DNA of 64,000 bases from Erysipelotrichaceae bacterium (GTDB taxonomy: Bacteria > Bacillota_I > Bacilli_A > Erysipelotrichales > Erysipelotrichaceae): contig JAFWEP010000006.1 in the NCBI GenBank assembly GCA_017512885.1, forward strand, positions 162,217 to 226,216, written 5' to 3'. The notes beneath the pieces are model-generated. The model saw only the letters and a program-made list of their open reading frames with translations, was not told where the DNA came from and did no database searches. Positions 50,040-58,076 of the stretch are shown piece by piece (position 1 is the first letter of the stretch; each line of letters begins with the position of its first letter). The position numbers and the translations under genes were made by a program.

Positions 50040-50743
50040 ACAGAGACGTTATCGTAGCCTGCGACTTTCCGAACCGGGAAACGACTCTGGCATTCCTGGA
50101 GAACTTCAAGGAAGAAAGACCTTTTGTGAAACTGGGCATGGAGATCTTCTACGGCGAAGGTCCCGACATCGTCCGTGAGATCAAGGCCAGAGGCCACAGG
50201 ATCTTCCTCGACCTGAAACTGCATGACATCCCCAACACCGTCTATAAGGCCATGAAGAATCTGGCCGGACTGGATGTCGACATGGTCAACATCCATGCCG
50301 CCGGCGGCAGCGAGATGATGAAGGCGGCCAGAAGAGCGCTGGACGAATCCGGCAGCAAGGCTGTCCTCCTGGCCGTCACCCAGCTCACCAGCATCACTCC
50401 CGAAGCACTGAAGGAAGAGCTCTGGATCGATCATCCGATGGCCGAGACCGTCGCCCACTATGCGCAGAACGCAAAGGAAGCGGGCTGTGACGGCGTCGTC
50501 TGCTCGCCTCTGGAAGTGGAAGTCGTCTGCGAAGCCTGCGGTCCGGAATTCGTGACCGTGACTCCCGGCGTCCGTTTTGCGGACAGCGACAAGGGCGATC
50601 AGAAGCGGGTCACCACCCCGGCCAAAGCCCATCAGCTGGGTTCCCACTATGTCGTCATCGGCCGTCCGATCACTCAGGCTGCCGATCCGGTCGCCGCCTA
50701 CCGCCGCGCCGTCAAGGAATTCACGGAAGGAGTCGAAGAATGA
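50036..50743 (+). CDS. pyrF: Orotidine 5'-phosphate decarboxylase
   Basis: 235 residues. The catalytic Lys-Asp array is in FLDLKLHDIPNTVYKAM, with FVKLGMEIFY before it and VTPGVRFADSDKGDQKR plus YVVIGRPITQAADP after it. It decarboxylates OMP to UMP. RBS GGGAGG overlaps the end of pyrD; the stop overlaps pyrE by four bases. Confidence 0.97.
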   Translation: MNRDVIVACDFPNRETTLAFLENFKEERPFVKLGMEIFYGEGPDIVREIKARGHRIFLDLKLHDIPNTVYKAMKNLAGLDVDMVNIHAAGGSEMMKAARRALDESGSKAVLLAVTQLTSITPEALKEELWIDHPMAETVAHYAQNAKEAGCDGVVCSPLEVEVVCEACGPEFVTVTPGVRFADSDKGDQKRVTTPAKAHQLGSHYVVIGRPITQAADPVAAYRRAVKEFTEGVEE

Positions 50744-51372
50744 AGAAACTGATCGCCAAGGATCTTTTAAAGATCAAAGCTGTCTTCCTGCGTCCGGAAG
50801 AACCCTTTACCTGGGCTTCCGGCATCAAGTCCCCGATCTACTGCGACAACCGCATGACGCTCTCCGATGTCGAAGTGCGCCGGGATGTCGAGAATGCCTT
50901 AGCGGAGATCATCCGCAGGGAATACCCGGAATGCGAAGCCCTGATGGGCACGGCGACCGCCGGTATCGCGCATGCCGCTCTGACCGCGGAGATCCTCGGT
51001 CTGCCGATGGGCTATGTCCGTTCCGGTGCCAAGGACCACGGCCGCAACAACCAGATCGAAGGCAAGTGCGAACCGGGCACCAAGGTCGTCGTCATCGAAG
51101 ACCTGATCTCCACGGCCGGCTCTTCCGTCGATGTCTGTGAAGCTTTACGGGCTGCCGGAGCAGAAGTCTTAGGCATCGCTTCGATCTTCGACTACGGCAT
51201 GAAGAAGGCAGTCGACCGTCTGGCCGAACACAAGGTCCGCAATGTCTCTGCTTCCAACTACGATGTCCTCTTAGAGACAGCCGTCGAAGAAGGCTACATC
51301 AAGGCGGAACAGGTCCCGGCCTTACTGGCCTTCCGGAATAACCCCAGCGACGAGAGCTGGATCGGCAAGTAA
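50740..51372 (+). CDS. pyrE: Orotate phosphoribosyltransferase
   Basis: 210 residues. The PRPP motif is VVVIEDLISTAGSSVDVCEA; RSGAKDHGRNNQIEGK is the flexible loop that covers the active site; TWASGIKSPIYCDNR is near the N-terminus. It attaches PRPP to orotate, giving OMP. With pyrF it forms the two final steps. Last gene before a terminator. Confidence 0.97.
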   Translation: MKKLIAKDLLKIKAVFLRPEEPFTWASGIKSPIYCDNRMTLSDVEVRRDVENALAEIIRREYPECEALMGTATAGIAHAALTAEILGLPMGYVRSGAKDHGRNNQIEGKCEPGTKVVVIEDLISTAGSSVDVCEALRAAGAEVLGIASIFDYGMKKAVDRLAEHKVRNVSASNYDVLLETAVEEGYIKAEQVPALLAFRNNPSDESWIGK

Positions 51373-51375
51373 GCC

Positions 51376-51400
51376 AAAGCCTGCAGGAATGCAGGCTTTC
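51376..51400 (+). terminator. Terminator of the pyr operon
   Basis: AAAGCCTGCA-GGAA-TGCAGGCTTT perfect 10-bp stem four bases after the pyrE stop; the T-tract is short. TATAAT at 51404-51409 starts the next unit. Confidence 0.82.
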
Positions 51401-51432
51401 CTGTATAATGGGTTTGTTACAGGAGAAACAGA

Positions 51433-52359
51433 ATGAAAAGATTACTGACCGCATGTTTACTGATCTTACTGGCAGCCTGCTCCTCCGGCACCAATGGTTC
51501 TGTCGTCGTGACTCCGCCCCCGCTTCCGGAACCGGAAGAAGGGGAAACGGTCCATGAGACCGGGGACGGTCTGGTCTTCTTCCTGCCGGAAGAACTTCCG
51601 GCAGAGTCCGCCGGTTTTTACACCGTAGCGGCCGCGGACAGCGAGAAGGGCGTTCTGGCCAATCCGATGGATTCGGCAGACACACTGCGGATGCTGGGAC
51701 AGGATCCGGATATCAGCGCTGCGGATTATCTGACGATCATCGCCGGCGAAGAGAATAAAGACAAGATCGTCGATCTCGGCAACGGCCGGGCGACCTATAC
51801 CTTCAGTTCCAACGGTTACCTTTATAAGGTTGCCGGCATCAAAGGGGCAGACCGTTACTGGACGGTCAACTATGTCTGCAAGGAAGATCTGGAAGGCGGC
51901 GAAGAACTGCTGCAGAAATGGCTCGAAAAGACCTATCTGGCACCGGAACAGCCGAGCACGGATCAGCAGATCGAGACCGATCATCTCCGGGCCATGCTGC
52001 CGGGCTGCTTTACCCTCCGGGATGATCTGGACAATATCAAGGGTTACGAATACTTCCGGAACTTCGTCATGTTTATCGATTACGAGGAGGATGATCTGCA
52101 GGAACTGGGCGTCAAGAACGCCAAGGATGCTGAAGAGATCCTGAAGGCGCTGCAGGTGCGCTACGATCATGAAGCCGAGATCGTGAAGAGCGGAAAGATC
52201 CCTTACTATGATTCGGTCGACGGCGAAGTCGGGACCCGCACTGCTGTCCTGCCCTGGGAGGGCGGTTATACCGAGATCGAGATCATCTATCCGGTGGCCG
52301 GTAAGGAACTGGAAGCACCGATCCTCGACCGTATCCTTAACTCCATCGAAGCGAAATGA
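51433..52359 (+). CDS. Uncharacterised lipoprotein
   Basis: 308 residues. Signal peptide MKRLLTACLLILLAACSSG has a lipobox LLAAC (Cys16), followed by a proline-rich linker (TPPPLPEPEEGE). The mature part is acidic with mixed alpha/beta pattern, including VLPWEGGYTEIEIIYPVAGK near the C-terminus. I do not recognise a family. It should be anchored on the outer face of the membrane. Single-gene unit with its own -10 box and terminator. Confidence 0.85.
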   Translation: MKRLLTACLLILLAACSSGTNGSVVVTPPPLPEPEEGETVHETGDGLVFFLPEELPAESAGFYTVAAADSEKGVLANPMDSADTLRMLGQDPDISAADYLTIIAGEENKDKIVDLGNGRATYTFSSNGYLYKVAGIKGADRYWTVNYVCKEDLEGGEELLQKWLEKTYLAPEQPSTDQQIETDHLRAMLPGCFTLRDDLDNIKGYEYFRNFVMFIDYEEDDLQELGVKNAKDAEEILKALQVRYDHEAEIVKSGKIPYYDSVDGEVGTRTAVLPWEGGYTEIEIIYPVAGKELEAPILDRILNSIEAK

Positions 52360-52364
52360 CACTA

Positions 52365-52388
52365 AGAGGCAGTCTCTGCCTCTTTTTT
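52365..52388 (+). terminator. Terminator after the lipoprotein gene
   Basis: AGAGGCAG-TCT-CTGCCTCT followed by TTTTTC. Confidence 0.9.
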
Positions 52389-52419
52389 CATGGGCGGAGG
52401 AGTGTTATGCTGAAGCGGA

Positions 52420-54006
52420 ATGAAGAGAACGAATATCTGCCGGACAGCGATCATCTTTCTGGCCGTACTGAGCGTACTGCCTTTACTGATCGATCCCACG
52501 AGACTGGGTCATGACGGAAACTTTCATTTCCGCAATGCCCTCTATCTGAGTGAGGACCTTTTTCGTCTCTCTCCCTTGGTACCGGAAACGGCCAACGGTC
52601 TCGGTTACGGCCTCTATCTTTTCTATCCGCCTCTGCCGCACCGGATCCTGGCCTTCCTGACGTTCTTTCTCAAAGATGTCCGTTATGCCTATGTCCTGCT
52701 CTGCGTCCTGTTGTCCGTATTCTCCGCAGAGACCGTTTTCGAGCTGGGCCGGAAGTTCTTCCGGCACGAAGAGAGCGCACTGGTCCTGGCTGTCTTCTTC
52801 CTCTTCTTTCCTTACCGCATCGGCGATCTGATCGTCCGTTTTGCCCTGAACGAGAGCTTCCTTTTCCTCTTCGTTCCTCTGGGATACCTTTCCCTGGAAT
52901 ACCTGAAAGAAGGGAAGAGAAAAGTATTCTTCTTTACTTTCGTCATGGCCTTTGCCGGCATGGCTACCAGTCATTTATTGCTGACGGCCTTCTTTACCGT
53001 ACTGTATATCCCGTATCTGCTCCTGCATGCGCAGCTCTTATGGAAGGAGAAGAAGCTCTTCCTGAGCGCAGTCTTCTTTACCTTCCTGACGGCCGCTCCC
53101 TTCCTGATCTCCGTACTGACCGTAAGAAAGTATGATTATAGGATCTTCGAAGAGGGGGTCATGACCAGCCGTGTCTATATGGACTACTTCGGTCTGAACC
53201 TCACCGACTTCTTCAACACGGATATCAACTATGACTGGGATGTGCTGAACTATCTCTCCTGGCCGCTGATCCCCCTGTTTCTGTATTCTTTCTTCGTTTC
53301 CCGGGAAAAGAAGCAGCTCTATTTCCTGCTGCTGTCGCTCTTCTGTTTCTTCTTCTGTCTGAAGATCTTCCCCTGGGATCTGCTGCCGGAAGGCGTCTAT
53401 ATCATCCAGTTCCCCTGGCGGATGGAGACCTTCCTGACGCTGAGTCTTCCGCTCTGTGCGGTCTATGCGCTGGATCAGTTGAAAAGAGGCAGAACGGCTG
53501 CCACTGTCGTCTTCCTCTGGCTGTCCATGGTGTTCATGGCCGTGCCTCTTTATAAACTCTCCCTGTCTCCCCATCACACCCCGGAAGTGCTCGCTGCCGA
53601 AGAAGCCCTCGGTCATTCGCAGGAATACCTGCCGGCAGCCATGGATCCCGAAAGCCTGTCTCAGTATGAACAGCAGCTGTACCTTCTTTCCGGTGAAGCG
53701 AAAGGACAGATCACGGAGAATGATCTCTCTTCTCTTTCGTTAAGCTTTACGCTCAGTGATGTCTCAGAGGCGCAGATCGTGCTCCCTCGGCTCTTTTATC
53801 CGGGATATGAACTCACACTCGATGGGAGAGCTATTCCTCTGCAGGAGGCCCCAAACGGGCTTCTGCTTGCAGATCTGCAGGAAGCCGGAGACTATCAGCT
53901 GCGTTATGCCGGGATCCCGGCGGTAAGGATCGCAGGCTGGCTGAGAGCAGCGGGCTGGCTGTTCGTAACAGTCATCAGCGGGAATAGAGCGATCTGTAAG
54001 CGTTAA
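52420..54006 (+). CDS. GT-C-like multi-pass membrane protein (YfhO/DUF2723-like)
   Basis: 528 residues, about eleven helices up to residue ~390, then a ~120-residue soluble beta-rich C-terminal domain and a last helix. An early acidic loop with RLGHDGNFHFRNALYLSEDL resembles the catalytic first loop of GT-C glycosyltransferases, and the FYPGYELTLDGRAIPL region recalls the C-terminal part of YfhO-like proteins. It may use polyprenyl-phosphate sugars. The only upstream start in frame is ATG 52420, which has a poor RBS; the good GGAGG at 52396 instead serves a 35-codon overlapping frame beginning at ATG 52407 and ending at 52514. Confidence 0.82.
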   Translation: MKRTNICRTAIIFLAVLSVLPLLIDPTRLGHDGNFHFRNALYLSEDLFRLSPLVPETANGLGYGLYLFYPPLPHRILAFLTFFLKDVRYAYVLLCVLLSVFSAETVFELGRKFFRHEESALVLAVFFLFFPYRIGDLIVRFALNESFLFLFVPLGYLSLEYLKEGKRKVFFFTFVMAFAGMATSHLLLTAFFTVLYIPYLLLHAQLLWKEKKLFLSAVFFTFLTAAPFLISVLTVRKYDYRIFEEGVMTSRVYMDYFGLNLTDFFNTDINYDWDVLNYLSWPLIPLFLYSFFVSREKKQLYFLLLSLFCFFFCLKIFPWDLLPEGVYIIQFPWRMETFLTLSLPLCAVYALDQLKRGRTAATVVFLWLSMVFMAVPLYKLSLSPHHTPEVLAAEEALGHSQEYLPAAMDPESLSQYEQQLYLLSGEAKGQITENDLSSLSLSFTLSDVSEAQIVLPRLFYPGYELTLDGRAIPLQEAPNGLLLADLQEAGDYQLRYAGIPAVRIAGWLRAAGWLFVTVISGNRAICKR

Positions 54007-54064
54007 CATATTTCCACCGTCTTTCTGCCTTATAATAGAAGGGTAGACAACGAGGTGAACGATC

Positions 54065-54805
54065 ATGCCCAACTATGGTTACGCTGCCGAAGAACTGCGC
54101 AATGATCCGCAGTTCCAGCGTTTACGTGCTGAACTGAGCGATGCCCAGGAACTGATGTGCTCCTATCAGTGTGCACTGCATTATGTAGGTTCCAAACTGG
54201 ACATCCTGAATGAATACTTTTCTCTCTACGGAGAACAGAATCCGATCAATGATATCCAGACCCGTTTAAAGACCCCTGAAAGCATCTATGAGAAGCTGTT
54301 GCGGAGGGGTTTTCCACTGAGCGTCGATTCGGTTGAAAAGAACCTTTATGATGTAGCCGGAGTACGGGTCATCTGTTCCTTCGTGGATGATGTCTATAAG
54401 GTCGCAGAAGGTCTTACTTCGCAGAATGACATCATCGTCGATGAGAAGAAGGACTACATCATGTTTCCCAAGGACAACGGCTACCGCAGTCTGCATCTGC
54501 TGCTAAGAGTACCGATCGTACTGCCCTGGGGCAGCCGCAACGTCAAGGTGGAAGTGCAGTTCCGGACCATCGCCATGGAGTTCTGGGCAGATCTGGAACA
54601 CAAGATGCGCTACAAGAAGGACGTGGATGTAAGACTGCAGAATGAGACCTACCGGGAACTGAAGCGCTGTGCGATGATGAGCGCGGAGCTGGACCGCCGG
54701 ATGCAGGATCTGCGCTACCAGATCGAAGGGAAGGGAAAGACGGCCGGTCTGCAGGATCTGTCTGACTTTACCGGTTCACTGACCCTGCCGCCGATGGATG
54801 AATAG
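54065..54805 (+). CDS. Small alarmone synthetase (RelQ/RelP-type (p)ppGpp synthetase)
   Basis: 246 residues, a single RelA/SpoT synthetase domain with no HD hydrolase or regulatory domains. IYEKLLRRGFPLSVDSVEKN, LYDVAGVRVICSFVDDVYKV, FPKDNGYRSLHLLLRVP and VEVQFRTIAMEFWADLEHKM cover the pyrophosphate-donor and acceptor motifs. It makes (p)ppGpp or pppGpp-like signals under stress. RBS GAGGTGAACGATC; TATAAT near 54032. Confidence 0.94.
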   Translation: MPNYGYAAEELRNDPQFQRLRAELSDAQELMCSYQCALHYVGSKLDILNEYFSLYGEQNPINDIQTRLKTPESIYEKLLRRGFPLSVDSVEKNLYDVAGVRVICSFVDDVYKVAEGLTSQNDIIVDEKKDYIMFPKDNGYRSLHLLLRVPIVLPWGSRNVKVEVQFRTIAMEFWADLEHKMRYKKDVDVRLQNETYRELKRCAMMSAELDRRMQDLRYQIEGKGKTAGLQDLSDFTGSLTLPPMDE

Positions 54806-54825
54806 AAAGAAAGAAGACTAAAAAA

Positions 54826-54860
54826 GAATGACTGCTCTACGAGCAGCCATTCTCTTATTA
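54826..54860 (+). terminator. Terminator after the alarmone synthetase
   Basis: GAATGACTGCTC-TAC-GAGCAGCCATTC stem (one A-C mismatch) followed by TCTTATTAT. It abuts the start of the duplicated hydrolase 3' end. Confidence 0.82.
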
Positions 54861-55014
54861 TCCCTTGTAGGTATAGGTGCTGGTCTTCCACTTCGGCGGA
54901 ATGACCGGGATCTGCAGATAGGAATCATACTGTCCGCCGGTATGGATGACGTGGATACCGTCACCGTTGTCGACCTGGTGGTTCATATTGTTGTCGTGGA
55001 ACCATTCGGTCTTG
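54858..55014 (-). pseudogene. Detached 3'-end copy of the CocE/NonD hydrolase gene
   Basis: These 157 bases are 155/157 identical, in the same orientation, to 56098-56254, the last ~52 codons plus stop of the hydrolase at 56098-57879. No start or upstream coding part is present, and similarity ends abruptly at 55014/55015. It is therefore a remnant or a recombination-duplicated gene end. Mismatches are G/A near 54870 and A/G near 54900. The rest of 55015-55144 is AT-rich with no recognisable gene. Confidence 0.95.
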
Positions 55015-55144
55015 GCCTGTTGCCCATGACTGATAACTAAAGGATAATCATACCGGGACTAGCTGTTGCTGGTTTTTCTGATAGAAACAGCGAAATGGAA
55101 TCCTATCTGAAAGAGAACTATTGTTCTGAATAAACGGTTGAACT

Positions 55145-55474
55145 GTGTTAAGTCGTCTTTTTGATTATCATTTATTTGGAGGACATAGTCGAGAGAAAGG
55201 ATATAAGAAGAATCCCATTCTGTTTGGTGATGACAATCACGAAGGCATTCTTCCGAAACAGTCATTAAATAAATACCCTGTAGGAAACTGCGCCGAAGTC
55301 GACGCAATTAATCAGGCACTCAATGGCGGTTCAGACATCGGTGATTTACATATCACTACGATCCATGCAACGAATAGCCAATTCGGTGCGTTTAAGGAAT
55401 CATGCGAGAACTGCCGATATGCTTTCAAATCAAGAGTTAAAGCCAATTATTCCGGCTGGAAAGATGAGGACTGA
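55145..55474 (+). CDS. Orphan YwqJ-type deaminase toxin domain
   Basis: 109 residues beginning at GTG 55145 right after an in-frame stop. There is no clear RBS, so the natural N-terminus is uncertain. The deaminase-fold zinc motifs are intact: Cys-Ala-Glu in VGNCAEVDAINQALNGGSD and a CxxC in ESCENCRYAF. The NPILFGDDNHEGILP lead-in is typical of YwqJ-related C-terminal toxins of LXG and other polymorphic toxins, usually delivered at the end of a much longer protein. Here the delivery domains are missing, so it is a tip without its carrier. The immunity candidate starts two bases after the stop. Confidence 0.82.
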   Translation: MLSRLFDYHLFGGHSREKGYKKNPILFGDDNHEGILPKQSLNKYPVGNCAEVDAINQALNGGSDIGDLHITTIHATNSQFGAFKESCENCRYAFKSRVKANYSGWKDED

Positions 55475-55475
55475 G

Positions 55476-56051
55476 ATGATGGATAAAAGATTTGACTCTG
55501 TATCAATGAATGGCCGCATGGCTTACGTTATTATGTGTGTGGAAGCGTTCCTTGCATCAGAATACCCCAACAGAGATTGGACATTCCTTTCTGAAAAGAT
55601 GTGGAGAGCAACATCTGAGAATTGGGGCGATTGGCCGGAAGAATACAGTACATTCATCCCGGAAGTATTTCTTCAATATGATGAGTATGATGCCGAAGAA
55701 TTGGGAGAGTACCTCACAGAAAAAGAATACGCTGCCTTGAAGTCTCTGTATTGCGGGATCACAGAAGGAGTGGAAGATGATCCCGCAGATGAAGTTAACT
55801 ACATGCTGAATAAACCTTATGAAATGGCTATGGTCTATGAGGGTAGTGTCATTGGCAACGGCGAAAAGTCCTTAGAGATCATTTCTAATGCAGAAAGGAT
55901 TCTGGTCGATCATGGGATCGCTCTCCCTGATTATACGAAAGTTCTTTTCTCATCCAGCGACGAACTGAATGGATGGGGCAACGATTTTGACGGCAGATTC
56001 CTGTCAACGATCCTGAATACAACGAAAGACAAACAGAAACAGGAATCTTGA
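55476..56051 (+). CDS. Putative immunity protein for the YwqJ-type toxin
   Basis: 191 residues from ATG 55476 (ATG 55479 also possible; GAGG about six bases before). Strongly acidic and soluble, with features of contact-toxin immunity proteins such as YDEYDAEELGEYLTEKEY. I do not recognise its Imm family. Its position directly behind the toxin, the low-GC composition shared with it, and the common terminator make an antitoxin-like role the best inference. Confidence 0.72.
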   Translation: MMDKRFDSVSMNGRMAYVIMCVEAFLASEYPNRDWTFLSEKMWRATSENWGDWPEEYSTFIPEVFLQYDEYDAEELGEYLTEKEYAALKSLYCGITEGVEDDPADEVNYMLNKPYEMAMVYEGSVIGNGEKSLEIISNAERILVDHGIALPDYTKVLFSSSDELNGWGNDFDGRFLSTILNTTKDKQKQES

Positions 56052-56065
56052 ACCTCATATGAAAG

Positions 56066-56093
56066 AAACACAGCCTCGACCGAGGCTGTGTTT
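56066..56093. terminator. Bidirectional terminator between immunity gene and hydrolase
   Basis: AAACACAGCCTCG/CGAGGCTGTGTTT, a perfect 13-bp stem around AC, located between convergent genes. Confidence 0.88.
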
Positions 56094-56097
56094 CTGT

Positions 56098-57879
56098 TTA
56101 TCCCTTGTAAGTATAGGTGCTGGTCTTCCACTTCGGCGGGATGACCGGGATCTGCAGATAGGAATCATACTGTCCGCCGGTATGGATGACGTGGATACCG
56201 TCACCGTTGTCGACCTGGTGGTTCATATTGTTGTCGTGGAACCATTCGGTCTTGATGAACCTGCCGGCTAAACGGATGACGATGTATTCACCCTTGTGCC
56301 AGATACGGCTGTGCGGATACATCTCGATGTCGATCGGGTAGACCTTGCCCGGTTCCATCGGTTCGTTCTTTCTGTGAGCAGCGACCGGCTGGAAGTCGGA
56401 GGAGTACTTCGGATCCAGTTCCCGGTGAGAGCCTCTGGCGAAGCCCCAGGCTCCGCGGTATTCCGCACCCATGCAGCGGATCGGGACATACTCTCCGTCT
56501 TCTCCGTACTTCAGGACCCAGGGGAAGAGATCCATATTGTCGTGACCGCGGCATTCGATGTTCAGGTGCAGTTTCATGAAACCGGTGATCTCGGTCTCTT
56601 CCGGTACCTTGAACTTGAATTCGGTGGTCTCCGTCTTGGGATCGTAAGTGACTTCCGCTTCTTTCTCGAAGGGTTCGTAGGAAGCACCCATCGTCTCCGC
56701 ATCCAGATACAGTTTCTTATACTGGGTGCGCTTTAACGGGAATTCATTCTCCCGGCGGTAACCGTAACCGGTGTAGTCATAGTCATAGGCATCCATGACC
56801 TGCAGACGTACTTTCGGGGTGAATTCCCAGCCGTTGTTGATGTCCTTGCAGTAACGGTCATAGAAGCGTTTCAGGTCTTCCAGATTCTCCGGGTTGTAGC
56901 TGTCCGGCCATTCGAATTCACGGTGTGCCCGCAGCCATTTCTTCGGGGAACGGATGCGGCGGAAACCTTCGACGGAGCCTCTTAAATGATGGTGGACCCA
57001 GCCGCAGGTGACATAAGCCGGGATACGGATCTTCTCCCATTTGACGATTTTGTCTTCCCAGTATTCGTTCATTAAGGGATATTTGTGGATCATCGCGATG
57101 GTGTTCTCCATGTAGGTCTTGTTGGCGCAGGTGTTGATGATGCCTTCTTCGTAGTCAGGGTTCGGGACACCGCCGCAGAAGAAGGATTCACGGTAGAGGT
57201 CGCCGATGCCTTCCCAGGCCGCGATGCAGGCCAGATGCGGCGGCTGTTCGGCTGCGATCTTCCAGTGGCTCATGCAGACGCCGGAGTTGCCGAAGAGGGT
57301 GACCTTGCCGTTGCACCATTCCTGTTTGGCGATCCATTCGACGGTATCGCAGCCGTTCTTCGCATCATCGGTGCCCCAGAGGTTGACGTTGCCCTCGGAG
57401 TTGCCGATGCCGGGCGGGTCGGCATTGACGATGGCGTAGCCGTTGCGGCACCAGTAGCCGGGGTCCGCTGCTTCGAACTTGGCCATCTCGGAGACGGTCT
57501 TGGGCGGTACGCCCATCAGTTTCCAGTCATCCATGCCTTCTGCCGGTCTCTTGCCGAAGGGACCCCAGCAGAGGATCGCCGGGACTTTCTCCGTACTGTC
57601 GGAGGGCAGATAGACGTCGGCATAGATCCTGGTGCCGTCACGCATGTAGATGCTCTGGTCCTGCATGCATTTGACGCCGGGGCCGGCTTCGTAGGTACGG
57701 GGGTTCAGTTTTCCGCAATAGGAGAAGCCCATCCCGGTCGGAATGCCCGCTGCCCGCATGGCATCCATCTCTTCACGGGTCTTGCCGGGGTTGCCTTTGA
57801 TGAAAGGAACGTCGTATTCCACGCCGTCAAAGGTACGTTTGATGATGATGTTCTCCCGCTCTTTCTTCTGTTCAGACAT
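56098..57879 (-). CDS. CocE/NonD-family alpha/beta hydrolase (peptidase S15 type)
   Basis: 593 residues from ATG 57879, preceded by AAGGAGGACATT on the minus strand; a longer open frame lacks an RBS. The N-terminal catalytic domain has ILCWGPFGKRPAEG, nucleophile Ser in LFGNSGVCMSHW, and acid/His regions downstream. The C-terminal jelly-roll domain (about 380-593) is typical of X-Pro dipeptidyl-peptidases and cocaine-esterase-like acylases. No signal peptide. The last 157 bp of the gene exist as a second copy at 54858. A cre-like palindrome overlaps its promoter, so carbon control is likely. Confidence 0.92.
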   Translation of the reverse strand: MSEQKKERENIIIKRTFDGVEYDVPFIKGNPGKTREEMDAMRAAGIPTGMGFSYCGKLNPRTYEAGPGVKCMQDQSIYMRDGTRIYADVYLPSDSTEKVPAILCWGPFGKRPAEGMDDWKLMGVPPKTVSEMAKFEAADPGYWCRNGYAIVNADPPGIGNSEGNVNLWGTDDAKNGCDTVEWIAKQEWCNGKVTLFGNSGVCMSHWKIAAEQPPHLACIAAWEGIGDLYRESFFCGGVPNPDYEEGIINTCANKTYMENTIAMIHKYPLMNEYWEDKIVKWEKIRIPAYVTCGWVHHHLRGSVEGFRRIRSPKKWLRAHREFEWPDSYNPENLEDLKRFYDRYCKDINNGWEFTPKVRLQVMDAYDYDYTGYGYRRENEFPLKRTQYKKLYLDAETMGASYEPFEKEAEVTYDPKTETTEFKFKVPEETEITGFMKLHLNIECRGHDNMDLFPWVLKYGEDGEYVPIRCMGAEYRGAWGFARGSHRELDPKYSSDFQPVAAHRKNEPMEPGKVYPIDIEMYPHSRIWHKGEYIVIRLAGRFIKTEWFHDNNMNHQVDNGDGIHVIHTGGQYDSYLQIPVIPPKWKTSTYTYKG

Positions 57880-57915
57880 AATGTCCTCCTTTCCTGAGCA
57901 GATATTGTCAACCTC

Positions 57916-57942
57916 ATTATATCGGTCATAGAAAGCGCTTTC
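57916..57942 (-). promoter_or_regulatory. Promoter of the CocE gene overlapped by a cre-like palindrome
   Basis: On the minus strand TATAAT occupies 57921-57916. The palindrome GAAAGCGCTTTC (57931-57942) falls between -10 and -35, where CcpA would repress. Confidence 0.68.
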
Positions 57943-57971
57943 GCAAAAGAAAGGAAAGACTGTTTTTCTGA

Positions 57972-57995
57972 ACAATTCGGCTATGGCCGAATTGT
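57972..57995. repeat. 24-bp perfect inverted repeat between divergent hydrolase genes
   Basis: ACAATTCGGC-TATG-GCCGAATTGT, ten-base arms without mismatch, about 80-115 bases from the two starts. No T-tract follows, so an operator is more likely than a terminator. Confidence 0.7.
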
Positions 57996-58076
57996 GCGAA
58001 AGACCGAAAGCCAACGGAAGGATGCATATTTCAGAGTAGGGTAAGGGGATGATATAATCGGTAAAGAGGTGATTCC

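Larger units (their letters stand above)
54858..56254. mobile_element. Toxin-immunity cassette flanked by 157-bp direct repeats
   Basis: Direct copies of the hydrolase 3' end at 54858-55014 and 56098-56254 bracket a 1,083-bp insert holding a deaminase-type toxin and a putative immunity gene. The insert is richer in A and T than either flank and ends exactly at the repeats. No integrase or transposase is present, so homologous (Campbell-like) integration of a cassette carrying the gene end, or deletion within a former tandem duplication, would explain it. Confidence 0.7.

Noticed and set aside
54858..56254. Classical site-specific integrative element
   Set aside because: The direct repeats and gene-end location fit, but the 1.08-kb insert has no recombinase gene and the repeats are too long for a typical att core.
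57085..57897. 270-codon plus-strand open frame inside the CocE gene
   Set aside because: Antisense to conserved S15-type hydrolase sequence, no RBS or family match.
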